IMG/VR virus record: IMGVR_UViG_3300030108_004965 | Coordinates: 62,001-126,000 of that record | DNA from: a virus | Direction: 5' to 3' (one strand) | Length of the DNA: 64,000 nucleotides | Shown here: in pieces, positions 38,227 through 45,834 of the stretch | Numbering within the stretch: position 1 is the first letter of the stretch | How the letters are laid out: every line of letters begins with the position of its first letter | Position numbers and translations under genes: made by a program | Notes under the pieces: generated by a model | Seen by the model: only the letters and a program-made list of their open reading frames with translations | Databases searched by the model: none | Told to the model about the DNA's origin: nothing

Positions 38227-38511
38227 CATAGTTATGTTAAATAAATTTTTTTTTGGGGAAATACATAACATAGTTATGTAAAGTTTTTAGATGATAAAAG
38301 TTGTCAAAAAGTTGTCAAATCTTTGTTGCAAAAGGGTCAAAAACGTGTTATATTAGATAATACGGAGGCTTTTGTGTCAAGTGTTTTTTTACAAGGCTCA
38401 CATAGTTATGTTAAGTTTTTATGAGTTATGTAAAGTTTTTTAGACAAAAGCCATAGTTATGTAAAGTTTTTTGGATTTGTTTTACAGATCCCATAGTTAT
38501 GTAAAGTTTTT
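38227..38511 (+). repeat. Right ATAGTTATGTAAAGTTTTT repeat cluster (6 copies)
   Basis: Copies start near 38227, 38269, 38401, 38423, 38452 and 38492, all in the same orientation as the left cluster. Copies 1 and 3 have an extra T (ATGTTAA), and copy 4 lacks CATA. Confidence 0.85.
38326..38354 (+). promoter_or_regulatory. Possible plus-strand promoter
   Basis: TTGCAA (38326-38331), 17 bp, TATATT (38349-38354), reading into repeats 3-6 and antisense to 38511-38828. Confidence 0.45.
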
Positions 38512-38828
38512 CAATCCTCATCATCAGAACTATCTTCCTCCCAAAATGAGGGGAAATATGCAAAGTGCCTGTACATTTCTGCGTAATAGGAATAGTCCGT
38601 TTCAAACAATTCACTTTTGAATTCGTAGTCTGGTGCAAAGCCTTTACATGCTACGGATGTTATTTCATTGTTATATACAATTCCATAAACTCCGCTCTCT
38701 AAACAAACACTATAATAAAATCCACGATTTTTATTGGAGCAAATAACAAATTCATCCGTGAGTATGATGCACGTTGATGTTGTTGTGCCATCAGAAATCA
38801 AAACAAGATCACCTTTTTCTACCTTCAC
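38511..38828 (-). CDS. GDLV-family protein, long form
   Basis: 105 aa: MKVEKGDLVLISDGTTTSTC, YYSVCLESGVYGIVYNNEIT, then an extra acidic C-terminal stretch (YFPSFWEEDSSDDED). Its stop overlaps the sixth repeat copy. It ends the operon that comes from about 40.9 kb. Confidence 0.72.
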   Translation of the reverse strand: MKVEKGDLVLISDGTTTSTCIILTDEFVICSNKNRGFYYSVCLESGVYGIVYNNEITSVACKGFAPDYEFKSELFETDYSYYAEMYRHFAYFPSFWEEDSSDDED

Positions 38829-39028
38829 TTGCTAGACCATTCGGCTAATTCATGATCCCAAAATGCCAACAAAGACATCGTGAGATCAAAAGCCTGCTGT
38901 TTGTCACTTTCTGATAGGTGTTCAAAATATTGTATCTTCAAACACTGATCGCATAGGCTATCCATGATTTGATCAAGGGTGGCGTAAGGAGGGGAGGAGG
39001 GTAGGGTAGTAGTAGGGTAGTAGGTCAT
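38825..39028 (-). CDS. Hypothetical 67-aa protein
   Basis: MTYYPTTTLPSSPPYATLDQ is encoded by a C-rich repeat tract (plus strand GGGTAGTAGTAGGG). A helical, acidic C-terminus follows (IQYFEHLSESDKQQAFDLTM). No family is recognised. Confidence 0.6.
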   Translation of the reverse strand: MTYYPTTTLPSSPPYATLDQIMDSLCDQCLKIQYFEHLSESDKQQAFDLTMSLLAFWDHELAEWSSK

Positions 39029-39258
39029 GATTTGTCTTCTAAAATTTCAATTTGGCCATTTTCTACAAGCCTCTTGAAGGTGTCACCACCCATAACAACC
39101 ACATTACCATCATCATAAAAAATTTCGTAATTCGTTTTCCAATTGAACAAAGGTTGCTCTGTCCAAGTACCGGATTTAATCTCGCGATAGATAATTCCAA
39201 CACGCTTTCCGTCTTGTATAAGAGTCCCTAGTTTTACTATGTCAGAGTTTTTTTGCAT
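39025..39258 (-). CDS. GDLV-like protein (GTLI variant)
   Basis: 77 aa: DIVKLGTLIQDGKRVGIIYR near the start, YEIFYDDGNVVVMGGD and a final IEILEDKS. It overlaps the protease stop by 17 nt. Confidence 0.7.
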   Translation of the reverse strand: MQKNSDIVKLGTLIQDGKRVGIIYREIKSGTWTEQPLFNWKTNYEIFYDDGNVVVMGGDTFKRLVENGQIEILEDKS

Positions 39259-39958
39259 CCCTCAAGACTACCCTTAAAGTTTCTTGATCCAAAGTTTTAA
39301 TGTTGGATGCAAGTGTTATATGTTCAATCAAAGATGGTAGACCAAAAGGTGCGCCGACTCTAATAGCCGAGAGGACCCCCAGTACCCTACCAGATTCATC
39401 AAACAAAACTGATCCTGAAGAACCCGGCCATGCAAATGTGTTAACCATTAGCGTATCATTGTGTGTGCCCGTTAATAACCCTTCGGAGATGTGCCACCCT
39501 TCTTTGGCTGGGTGCCCACAGTGGTAGACTTTCTCGCCCATCTGGTTGGTAATGTCTCTACGAAATGGTATTGCTTTTGTGTAATTTAATTTTTCTTTAG
39601 GAACAAGTATCGCTATATCTGTATTGTAGTCTGCCAAAATAACTACGGCTTCTGTCATTGCAAAGCCTCTTTCTATAATCGAAACCTCAGTGGCTCCATG
39701 AACAACGTGTGCTGCTGTCATGATGAACCTGTGCTTTCCTAGTTTAAAATAGTTGCCAGACCCTGTGCCGGCTGGTATGTCCCCTTCGAAACTTTGAATA
39801 GCAACTGATGACAGGTATGAAACTTTAAGTCCTCGTGGGGCAAATGGATCTAGTTCAGCAGTATAGCTATCATCATACTCCGGTGACAAATCAATGTCTA
39901 AATGAGCGTTGGCAGGTGGTGTACAAGCCAACATTATAAATAAAATAGTTTTAATCAT
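39242..39958 (-). CDS. Exported trypsin-like serine protease
   Basis: 238 aa with an N-terminal export signal (IKTILFIMLACTPPANA; the LAC could be a lipobox with Cys12, or cleavage may follow ANA). The chymotrypsin-fold triad is readable: His84 in TAAHVV, Asp114 in NTDIAIL, Ser181 in WPGSSGSVLF. Length suits a single S1 domain. It would act in the periplasm or outside the cell. A G-run lies upstream of the ATG. The target is unknown: host surface proteins, competing phage or its own virion. Confidence 0.87.
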   Translation of the reverse strand: MIKTILFIMLACTPPANAHLDIDLSPEYDDSYTAELDPFAPRGLKVSYLSSVAIQSFEGDIPAGTGSGNYFKLGKHRFIMTAAHVVHGATEVSIIERGFAMTEAVVILADYNTDIAILVPKEKLNYTKAIPFRRDITNQMGEKVYHCGHPAKEGWHISEGLLTGTHNDTLMVNTFAWPGSSGSVLFDESGRVLGVLSAIRVGAPFGLPSLIEHITLASNIKTLDQETLRVVLRDAKKL

Positions 39959-39995
39959 TTTCTATTCCCCCCTATAAGTAACTAGGAATAAAAAA

Positions 39996-40016
39996 CAAAA
40001 AAACCCCGTAGGGTTG
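39996..40016 (-). terminator. Rho-independent terminator
   Basis: Minus strand AACCC-TACG-GGGTT followed by a T-run, between 40031 and the protease gene. Confidence 0.7.
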
Positions 40017-40030
40017 GGAAGGATAAAGAA

Positions 40031-40600
40031 TTACTTAACCGGGTGTATCGACGCAAACAGTATTGTGACAGCCTGCTTGATGTCTTTGTCTAAAATACTT
40101 GGCTTTAAATTCGTACATTTATCTGGGAACTTTTCTGTTATTTGTGTTGGTGGACGGCCAACTTGATTAATACTAGTTTCTTTTACTTGCTCTTTGCATT
40201 TCTCTAAAGAGTAAGACGATTTCGAAGCGCTTGCTATTAGTTGAGTGTTCTCGTCATACAGTTTCACAACAATTGTTGCAAAGTTCTCGGTTGTAAAGAT
40301 GTCAGTCACCATGACCCAGTGATAATTTTCAGACCCACACCTAAGTGGCCTACTGTAGTCGCAAGTAGTATCTAGAGCGTATTCTATTGTGTGCTTATCG
40401 TAGACCCTTAAATCTTGAGCACGATTGCTGCGCACAACCCAATGTGAATTTACATTTGCTGATGATACTAGGACGCTATTGATATAACTTTGATATCCGT
40501 TTAGTAGTGGATCGTGTATTGTTGGGGGAGCAACAAACACTTTTTCTGTTTCTTTTATTGGCTCTGCTGCGAGCATTAATGAAGTTACTAACCAATACAT
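40031..40600 (-). CDS. Exported hypothetical protein
   Basis: 189 aa with a short signal-like start (MYWLVTSLMLAAEPIK). The mature part is beta-rich (NYHWVMVTDIFTTENFATIV, VVKLYDENTQLIASASKS) with Cys residues that could pair. It lies beside the exported protease but is separated from it by a terminator. The family is not recognised. Confidence 0.7.
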   Translation of the reverse strand: MYWLVTSLMLAAEPIKETEKVFVAPPTIHDPLLNGYQSYINSVLVSSANVNSHWVVRSNRAQDLRVYDKHTIEYALDTTCDYSRPLRCGSENYHWVMVTDIFTTENFATIVVKLYDENTQLIASASKSSYSLEKCKEQVKETSINQVGRPPTQITEKFPDKCTNLKPSILDKDIKQAVTILFASIHPVK

Positions 40601-40602
40601 TT

Positions 40603-40950
40603 TTATTTCCTCCCATGATCATCTTGGATACGCACCACATCATGTATCTCACTAGTAGATACCTCAATGATCTTTACATCAGTTCCTTGGGAAGCGCAAA
40701 ATCTGTGTACAGTTAGTGGAGAGATGTGGTAAGTGTCTCCGGGATTTAAGATAAGTCTGGTTTCTTCTCTTCTAGATCCTTCTTCCAAGACCAATTCCAT
40801 AATACCCTCTAAAACCATAATTGTTTCCTCTTTCACTTTGTGAAATTGTAGAGACAACCTTTTTCCTTTTTTGATATGTAAGATTTTTCCAACATACTTT
40901 TCTGTTAGTGCCCAAATGTTTTCGTGGCCCCAAGGTTTATTAACAATCAT
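40603..40950 (-). CDS. Cupin, mannose-6-phosphate isomerase type II-like
   Basis: 115 aa. VNKPWGHENIW, VGKILHIKKGKRLSLQFHKV, KEETIMVLEG and LNPGDTYHISPLTVHRF follow the order of the C-terminal cupin of GDP-mannose pyrophosphorylase/phosphomannose isomerase (ManC). The His/Glu of FHKVKEE and the later VHRF are the metal ligands. A stand-alone cupin of this size can be a sugar isomerase. Together with the phosphomannomutase this hints at mannose metabolism. Confidence 0.8.
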   Translation of the reverse strand: MIVNKPWGHENIWALTEKYVGKILHIKKGKRLSLQFHKVKEETIMVLEGIMELVLEEGSRREETRLILNPGDTYHISPLTVHRFCASQGTDVKIIEVSTSEIHDVVRIQDDHGRK

Positions 40951-41306
40951 TTTATCTCCTTCATATATAATCTAAGCGCAGTTTCAACTCTCTCCGCGTA
41001 TTCTTCAAGATTTATTTCTATTCCATTTTTGAGCGCATAATCATAACCTAAGTGCCAAGCAAGGGCTTCCTCAAATAATTGTATACGCCTGTGTTCTTTT
41101 AGTCTGTTGCTCTCGTGAAAAATAACGTGGCCTATCTCGTGAGCCAAAGATACAAGTTTTTCAAATTCATCTTGGTCATCTCCGATGTCTATTATACCTT
41201 CGCACTCTAACTCTTCTATTTCATCCTCCGGTGTAGGAACCCAATAGGAGTTTGATCCGGGGGCACACTCAACACTGATATTGAAATCATACTCTGCTCT
41301 CTCCAT
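40947..41306 (-). CDS. ImmA/IrrE-type metallopeptidase
   Basis: About 119 aa from ATG 41306. LVSLAHEIGHVIFHES gives HEIGH at 56-60, and LFEEALAWHLGYDYAL supplies the downstream Glu/His helix typical of ImmA/IrrE peptidases. These cleave phage or stress repressors. An in-frame ATG at 41399 would add 31 residues but overlap the glutaredoxin by 113 nt, so I prefer 41306 although no ribosome-binding site is obvious. A cognate repressor is not visible. Confidence 0.75.
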   Translation of the reverse strand: MERAEYDFNISVECAPGSNSYWVPTPEDEIEELECEGIIDIGDDQDEFEKLVSLAHEIGHVIFHESNRLKEHRRIQLFEEALAWHLGYDYALKNGIEINLEEYAERVETALRLYMKEIK

Positions 41307-41577
41307 CAGTAGAGCAAATTTCTGTTTCAATATCTTTTTTGGTGAAGTACTTGATAAGATCCGTATAACCTCCAATGAATTTTTCTTCGCCTTTTTCATT
41401 TATTTCAATAATCATAGGCACCGTATCATGTTTGTAAATAGATTTATAATACATTAACATCTGACTGCTGTGGTCCACGGAGCAGTATTCAAACGGCAAT
41501 GATCTTTCTATCATTTCCATTTTTGCCCGTAAACAAAACGGACATTCGTTCCAGCAAATAATTTTATAATATTTCAT
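41287..41577 (-). CDS. Glutaredoxin-like protein
   Basis: 96 aa with a CPFC active site (NECPFCLRAKMEMIERS) and a downstream TVPMIIEI cis-Pro and GGYTDLIKY GSH-site segment. These are the standard thioredoxin-fold elements. It may reduce ribonucleotide reductase or other disulfides during infection. AGAGG lies before the ATG. Confidence 0.87.
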   Translation of the reverse strand: MKYYKIICWNECPFCLRAKMEMIERSLPFEYCSVDHSSQMLMYYKSIYKHDTVPMIIEINEKGEEKFIGGYTDLIKYFTKKDIETEICSTDGESRV

Positions 41578-41578
41578 T

Positions 41579-41857
41579 TCATCCTCTTAAAATTTGTCGC
41601 TTCTTAACTTTACCATTAACTTCTGATGGTGTGCCCACCACTGTCAGTATTCTTGTTTGATTCCCTTCAGACAAGACTATCCTACTGAACTTTACTCCTT
41701 CTACGAGACCCAAGTTCGTTACTTCGTTGACAAGATTTTGGTTTGCGTTTATGTCTTCCGATACAGAGATAATGTGTGCTGAGTTTATATAAATTTCATT
41801 TAAAAATGCAGTGCCTCCGCGCATACCTCTCTTTACTTCAACTAGTTTAATCAGCAC
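41579..41857 (-). CDS. FlbD-like small protein (GTG start)
   Basis: 92 aa: MLIKLVEVKRGMRGGTAFLN, EIYINSAHIISVSED and FSRIVLSEGNQTRILTVVG. The (E)IYIN...I...V segment resembles the FlbD-type INP..I fold also present at 48973 and 49202. GTG 41857 has AGGAGGTGG upstream. Known to me from marine T4-like phages without function. Confidence 0.7.
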   Translation of the reverse strand: MLIKLVEVKRGMRGGTAFLNEIYINSAHIISVSEDINANQNLVNEVTNLGLVEGVKFSRIVLSEGNQTRILTVVGTPSEVNGKVKKRQILRG

Positions 41858-42083
41858 AAGCCACCTCCTGTATGTTGTGTCTTATATTTTTCGTAGGCAC
41901 AGTCCAATTGTCTCCGCCCATCATTACCAAGCATTGGTTGTTTTCTTTGAACTCTAAAAAGATAGCGACATTAGGCGCAGTTGTTTGGTAAAAATTAGAA
42001 AACAGATCATCTTTGCCGGGAATCCTAGGTCTGTTCATCAGTGTCCCCGCTGGGATCCATAGTAGGTCGCCCTTCTGGTACAT
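41847..42083 (-). CDS. GDLV-like protein (GDLL variant)
   Basis: 78 aa: MYQKGDLLWIPAGTLMNRPR, VAIFLEFKENNQCLVMMGGD, NWTVPTKNIRH. The order of strands matches the small array proteins with a longer first loop. GGAG precedes ATG 42083. Confidence 0.7.
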   Translation of the reverse strand: MYQKGDLLWIPAGTLMNRPRIPGKDDLFSNFYQTTAPNVAIFLEFKENNQCLVMMGGDNWTVPTKNIRHNIQEVACAD

Positions 42084-42351
42084 TTTTCTCTCCATTATAA
42101 TAATTGTTCAAGCCAATCAATATGGCTTCGACATCGCCCATAATTAGATCTGCTATGTTCAATTTTTTACGCACTTTATCAAACATTTCTAAAATTAGGT
42201 CGTAGTTGTCGTTTGCCTCTTCGATGTTCTCGAGTGCTTTCTTCAATACATCACAGGCTTGTTTTAGTTCGAATTGGGCATTGTATCCCAAAGTTTCGGC
42301 TTGTTCAGGAACCTCTTCGATTTCCATCCCATAAGATATTCTTACTCTCAT
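42025..42351 (-). CDS. Conserved phage hypothetical protein
   Basis: 108 aa: MRVRISYGMEIEEVPEQAET followed by a helical, acidic region (LKKALENIEEANDNYDLILE, DKVRKKLNIADLIMGDVEAI). I recall MRVR(I/V)SYG proteins from uncultured marine phages; function unknown. GGAGG supports the start. Confidence 0.75.
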   Translation of the reverse strand: MRVRISYGMEIEEVPEQAETLGYNAQFELKQACDVLKKALENIEEANDNYDLILEMFDKVRKKLNIADLIMGDVEAILIGLNNYYNGEKNVPEGRPTMDPSGDTDEQT

Positions 42352-42361
42352 TTTACCTCCA

Positions 42362-42622
42362 TTAAAATAAATTTGAGTATAATGCTTGGACTATCAGTCC
42401 GGTTATAGCAAGACCAAATGACCATATAAATTTCGACATGCCTGCTTGCCATTGCTCTAGGTCACGAACGCGAGCATACAAACCCTGCTCTGGATTGTAG
42501 ATTGCTTCTTTGATCTTTTTTACATCATCAAACATCTCTGCTTGTCTGTCAGCCATACGTTGAATTTGATGTGCAAGATCAACTATTGCATCTTTTAAGT
42601 CTTGGTGATCGTTCTCGCTCAT
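42362..42622 (-). CDS. Holin-like/XhlA-like membrane protein
   Basis: 86 aa. A coiled coil (DLAHQIQRMADRQAEMFDDV) leads into NPEQGLYARVRDLEQWQ and a single C-terminal transmembrane helix (FIWSFGLAITGLIVQALY). The EGLY.RVR.LE segment and topology match haemolysin XhlA-type holin accessory proteins. The endolysin gene lies about 3.2 kb upstream on the same strand. The holin role is plausible but not shown. Confidence 0.65.
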   Translation of the reverse strand: MSENDHQDLKDAIVDLAHQIQRMADRQAEMFDDVKKIKEAIYNPEQGLYARVRDLEQWQAGMSKFIWSFGLAITGLIVQALYSNLF

Positions 42623-42651
42623 AATCGTAAACCCTCTGATACTAAGTAGTA

Positions 42652-44220
42652 TCAACAAGCCACAATAGCATGGGACGTTGTCAATAAAGTTCCCGCAGCA
42701 CTCGTAGCATTACGCAAAGCGCACTTGGTAACTTTACAAGGATCAATGATTCCTTTCTCGTAGGTACTAGTCAGTTCCCTATTCAAAAAATCATAGCCAA
42801 TATCTCCCTCGCATGACTTTACGTTTTTAACTATAATGTCTGCAGACTCTCCAGCATTTGTTGCCATTTGTCTCAAAGGTACCTCGCATGCCTTTAGCAC
42901 CACTTGTGCACCCAGAGATTGTTCTTCATTGTCTGTCTCAACAAACAAGCCGGTGGTGGCTCTGAGTAAGGCTACTCCACCGCCCGGTACTATACCCTCT
43001 TCCTGCGCAGACCTAACAGCCTCTAGAGCATCATCAATACGGTGGCGCTTCTCAATCATTTCTACTTCAGTTTGAGCACCCACTTTGATCACCGCTACAC
43101 CCGATGCCAGTCTGGTTATTCTTTCCTGAAGTCTTTCGCACTCAGAAAGATTGTCTGTTTGTTTTATCAGTGCCTTTACGGTCTCGATTGTATCATCAAT
43201 CTTTTGATTATTTCCCTTGCCTCCGACAACTGTTGTCCAAGTCTTGGTTATATTAATGTTTTTGCATTGCCCAAAGTGATTGAGGGTAACATCTTTTAAG
43301 GTCAGAGAGTTCTCTCTTGTAATGAATGTTGCTCCTGTGCTGACGCACAAGTCCTTCATTATGTTTCTTCTCTCCTCTCCATACTTTGGTGCTTTGATAG
43401 CACACACCTTCATTGTACCACGGACTGCATTGGCAATGAAAGCAGCAAGGGCTTGACCTTCAATGTCGTTTGATATCAAAACCAATGGACGATTGTCTCT
43501 TGCGGCAAGTTCGAGTACTTTCATTACCTGTTCAATGTGTTCAACCTTTTCATCTGTCACAAGAATAAGCGGATTGTCATAGTTCACCATTGCGTTTCTT
43601 TGGTCTGTGATAAAGGTGTTGCTAGCATACCCAGAATCGAATCTAAAGCCTTCAATAAGGTCTAGTGATGTATTCATACTCCGAGCCTCTTCAACGAGCA
43701 CAGAACCATCTTTACCGGCTTTGTCAATAGCGGTTGCAATAAGTTTACCAATTGATTTATCATTGTTGGCAGAGATGGTTGCAATGTGTCTTATGTCCTC
43801 GACAGTTTGAATGGGTCTCGACATTTCTGTGAGTTTCTCTGTGATAACTTCGACTGCTTTATCCATGCCACGTTTTAATTCAACAGGAGATACACCTGCT
43901 GTCATATACTTTTGTGCTTCTTTTAAGATCGCACGAGACAATACTGTTGCGGTGGTTGTTCCATCACCAGCAGAGTTCACTGTTTCTTCTGCTGCTTGCT
44001 TGATCACTTGTGCTCCAAGGTTTTGGAACGGGTCTTCAAGTTCAATGAACTTTGCAATTGTCACACCATCTTTGGTGATGACAGGTAGATTCTCTTCTTT
44101 ATGGTATAGTGCTACATTCCGCCCTCGAGGACCGAGAGTGGTTGCAACATTATCCGCAAGAATGTCAACTCCCTCCAGAATCTTTTGGTTGAGAGTTTGT
44201 CCTTGGTCATAATGTTTCAT
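42652..44220 (-). CDS. groEL: Chaperonin GroEL (phage-encoded)
   Basis: 522 aa, slightly shorter than the roughly 548 of E. coli. Nucleotide-site segments TLGPRGRN (28-35) and AGDGTTTAT (84-92) are intact, as is GIVPGGGVALLRA. The C-terminal Gly-Gly-Met repeats are missing; the protein ends TTSHAIVAC. Equatorial, intermediate and apical regions can all be followed. It would form the folding chamber for phage or host proteins. No GroES-like gene is in this window, so it may borrow the host cap or use one elsewhere. It has its own promoter. Confidence 0.97.
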   Translation of the reverse strand: MKHYDQGQTLNQKILEGVDILADNVATTLGPRGRNVALYHKEENLPVITKDGVTIAKFIELEDPFQNLGAQVIKQAAEETVNSAGDGTTTATVLSRAILKEAQKYMTAGVSPVELKRGMDKAVEVITEKLTEMSRPIQTVEDIRHIATISANNDKSIGKLIATAIDKAGKDGSVLVEEARSMNTSLDLIEGFRFDSGYASNTFITDQRNAMVNYDNPLILVTDEKVEHIEQVMKVLELAARDNRPLVLISNDIEGQALAAFIANAVRGTMKVCAIKAPKYGEERRNIMKDLCVSTGATFITRENSLTLKDVTLNHFGQCKNINITKTWTTVVGGKGNNQKIDDTIETVKALIKQTDNLSECERLQERITRLASGVAVIKVGAQTEVEMIEKRHRIDDALEAVRSAQEEGIVPGGGVALLRATTGLFVETDNEEQSLGAQVVLKACEVPLRQMATNAGESADIIVKNVKSCEGDIGYDFLNRELTSTYEKGIIDPCKVTKCALRNATSAAGTLLTTSHAIVAC

Positions 44221-44241
44221 TGTTCCTCCATTGTTTTATAT

Positions 44242-44270
44242 AATATAACCTTATATTGATTGTTTGTCAA
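44242..44270 (-). promoter_or_regulatory. Sigma70-type promoter for groEL
   Basis: TTGACA (44265-44270), 17 bp, TATATT (44242-44247); GGAGG then lies just before the ATG. Confidence 0.85.
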
Positions 44271-44271
44271 G

Positions 44272-45834
44272 TTATTTTAATAACTTTTCTTCAATAATTG
44301 ATTCGATCAATTGATCAAGGGATAAATTGGATTCTTTGATTGTTTGACCGTAGTTTGTTGCTAGTAATTTCAGGTCTTTTGAGTATTTTTCTGATTTGCG
44401 CAGCGCGTCTTCACCTTTGGTAATTGTTGGTTCGGTCGAATAATCTTGTGTTGCGGTTTTCAACTGTCTTAAATCATCTAATAATGTTTTAAATTTTTTA
44501 AAAGTGTCCTCAACAACTGTATCAATTCCTTTGGCTGCTTCGCTAGCAAATTCGGTTAGGGTCTTTTTATTTGTTTGTGGCATAATAAAAGTTCCAATTT
44601 TATTCCAATCACCAGTTCTTTTACTAATAATTAATTGGCCATCGCCATCTATCAAGTCTTTGTTTTTTGTAAGATCATATTTGTTACCCTCAATAGAAAC
44701 TTCTGTCGGGCCTGTTTTTTCAACTATGACTCTATAGATGTCTAGGTTATATAATGCTTCAATGTCAGAAGTTTTTGTGCCCTGTTTATCGGTCTTGTAT
44801 GCTATTACATATTCAACAGGAAAGCCTTCTGTGAAGTTTTTCCACGATTGCGAAATTTTACTGCCATCCTGATAATATTTTGCACTACCTTTGGTTCCGT
44901 CCGCTTTTAAGAAGTCAGCCTCACCCATTCCACCAGCGATACCAGTTATTTTTCCTCCCGCTTGTCCTCCGGAAATATAAGCCAAAAAAGTTTCAAAATA
45001 ATATGCACCAGCACCGTGATCAATATTTTTTGCAAAATTGTTAAACATGTCTAAAATACCAATGTTTACAATAAAATTTTGCGATAACTTCATTAAATCC
45101 GTCTTGCTTCCAGCCGTATACCTGCCTTTCAAAGCATTTTTGACCTGCTTGGCGCCTTTAGAATTTGCAATTAAAAGTGAAAAATCAGTCAGTGTCTTAA
45201 GTCGAGTCGACAAATCAGTTCCAGTTGAGTTCATCGCAAAAAATCTATCGAAATAATTTTTTTGCTCCGCTGTCATTTCCGCTCGATCTCCAAGACCAGT
45301 CTGTATGTTCGGTGATGTTATCGATGGATCATCAACAACTTTTTGCGTGATTGCTTTTGGAGCCATTAACTTTTGGAAATCACTTAAAATCTTTTTATAA
45401 TCATTAGGAAAATAATTAGCAAAATTAGGAACCCTCTTTAATAAACCCCAGTTTTTAAGTTGAAAAAATTCCTTTTTAAATTTTTTTTTGTTGGTGCTTG
45501 AGATCTCACCCCAGACTGTTGGACCTAAGAAAATCTGCATCAACGCTACGTTATTTTTACTACTTGGTGACAACATTTTTTGCCCTTTCTTCACCTTTTT
45601 TTGCCTAATCAATTCCGAGTCGTCTTTAATGTCAGAATATGTGAAACTTTTAGTATCTGAATAGTCAAATACATCCGAATTCGACTGTTTTCTAAAGATG
45701 TCTTTTGTTTTCTTCGTGATGTATACACTATCAGAACCCAGTGCTTTCCTTAAGTCATCGACCTTTGTTCCTATTGGGATGTTTAATACTTCACTCAACA
45801 TCTGCTCGATCAACTTGTCCAATTCTTTGCTCAT
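44272..45834 (-). CDS. Putative virion protein with terminal I-x-E motifs
   Basis: 520 aa. It begins SKELDKLIEQMLSEVLN and ends SLDQLIESIIEEKLLK, so both termini carry the amphipathic motif seen in other candidate virion proteins. A central Gly-rich module (YYFETFLAYISGGQAGG, GGMGEADFLKADGTKGSAKY) resembles a domain I know from uncultured phage structural proteins. Its last codons overlap the groEL -35. Function unknown; a head-internal location is inferred. Confidence 0.6.
   Translation of the reverse strand: MSKELDKLIEQMLSEVLNIPIGTKVDDLRKALGSDSVYITKKTKDIFRKQSNSDVFDYSDTKSFTYSDIKDDSELIRQKKVKKGQKMLSPSSKNNVALMQIFLGPTVWGEISSTNKKKFKKEFFQLKNWGLLKRVPNFANYFPNDYKKILSDFQKLMAPKAITQKVVDDPSITSPNIQTGLGDRAEMTAEQKNYFDRFFAMNSTGTDLSTRLKTLTDFSLLIANSKGAKQVKNALKGRYTAGSKTDLMKLSQNFIVNIGILDMFNNFAKNIDHGAGAYYFETFLAYISGGQAGGKITGIAGGMGEADFLKADGTKGSAKYYQDGSKISQSWKNFTEGFPVEYVIAYKTDKQGTKTSDIEALYNLDIYRVIVEKTGPTEVSIEGNKYDLTKNKDLIDGDGQLIISKRTGDWNKIGTFIMPQTNKKTLTEFASEAAKGIDTVVEDTFKKFKTLLDDLRQLKTATQDYSTEPTITKGEDALRKSEKYSKDLKLLATNYGQTIKESNLSLDQLIESIIEEKLLK

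Larger units (their letters stand above)
38086..38510. other. Intergenic region: promoter plus right repeat cluster
   Basis: No firm gene is present. It contains the 38115-38178 promoter and operator, six ATAGTTATGT(T)AAGTTTTT repeats, a possible plus-strand promoter (38326-38354), and two tiny plus-strand frames (GTG 38374 after GGAGG, 16 aa; ATG 38421, 11 aa) whose reality I doubt. Confidence 0.55.
18632..38828 (-). other. Array of GDLV small-protein genes (overall extent)
   Basis: About 45 short genes, many overlapping head to tail, encode 49-105-aa proteins. They share (V/I)GDLV near the N-terminus, a G(I/V)(I/V)V strand after a variable loop, a Trp-containing strand and a terminal LEV(I/L)-type strand. 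They are grouped into operons under 13 GGACA-palindrome or six AACCCGATA promoters and interleaved with unrelated small genes. Individual members follow. Confidence 0.85.

Noticed and set aside
38374-38456. Two tiny plus-strand frames (16 and 11 aa) after GGAGG and a promoter, sharing SYVKF
   Set aside because: The shared residues come directly from the DNA repeat; other repeat copies place the same codons after stops. Kept only as part of the intergenic description.
18632-38828. Whole region as an integrated transposon or island with insertion-sequence ends
   Set aside because: No transposase, integrase or terminal inverted repeats were found, and the GGACA regulon extends left of the repeat cluster to 16.7 kb.
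40947-41399. Longer ImmA-like protein starting at 41399
   Set aside because: It would overlap the glutaredoxin gene by 113 nt without a ribosome-binding site; the shorter start is more consistent with neighbouring overlaps, though not proven.
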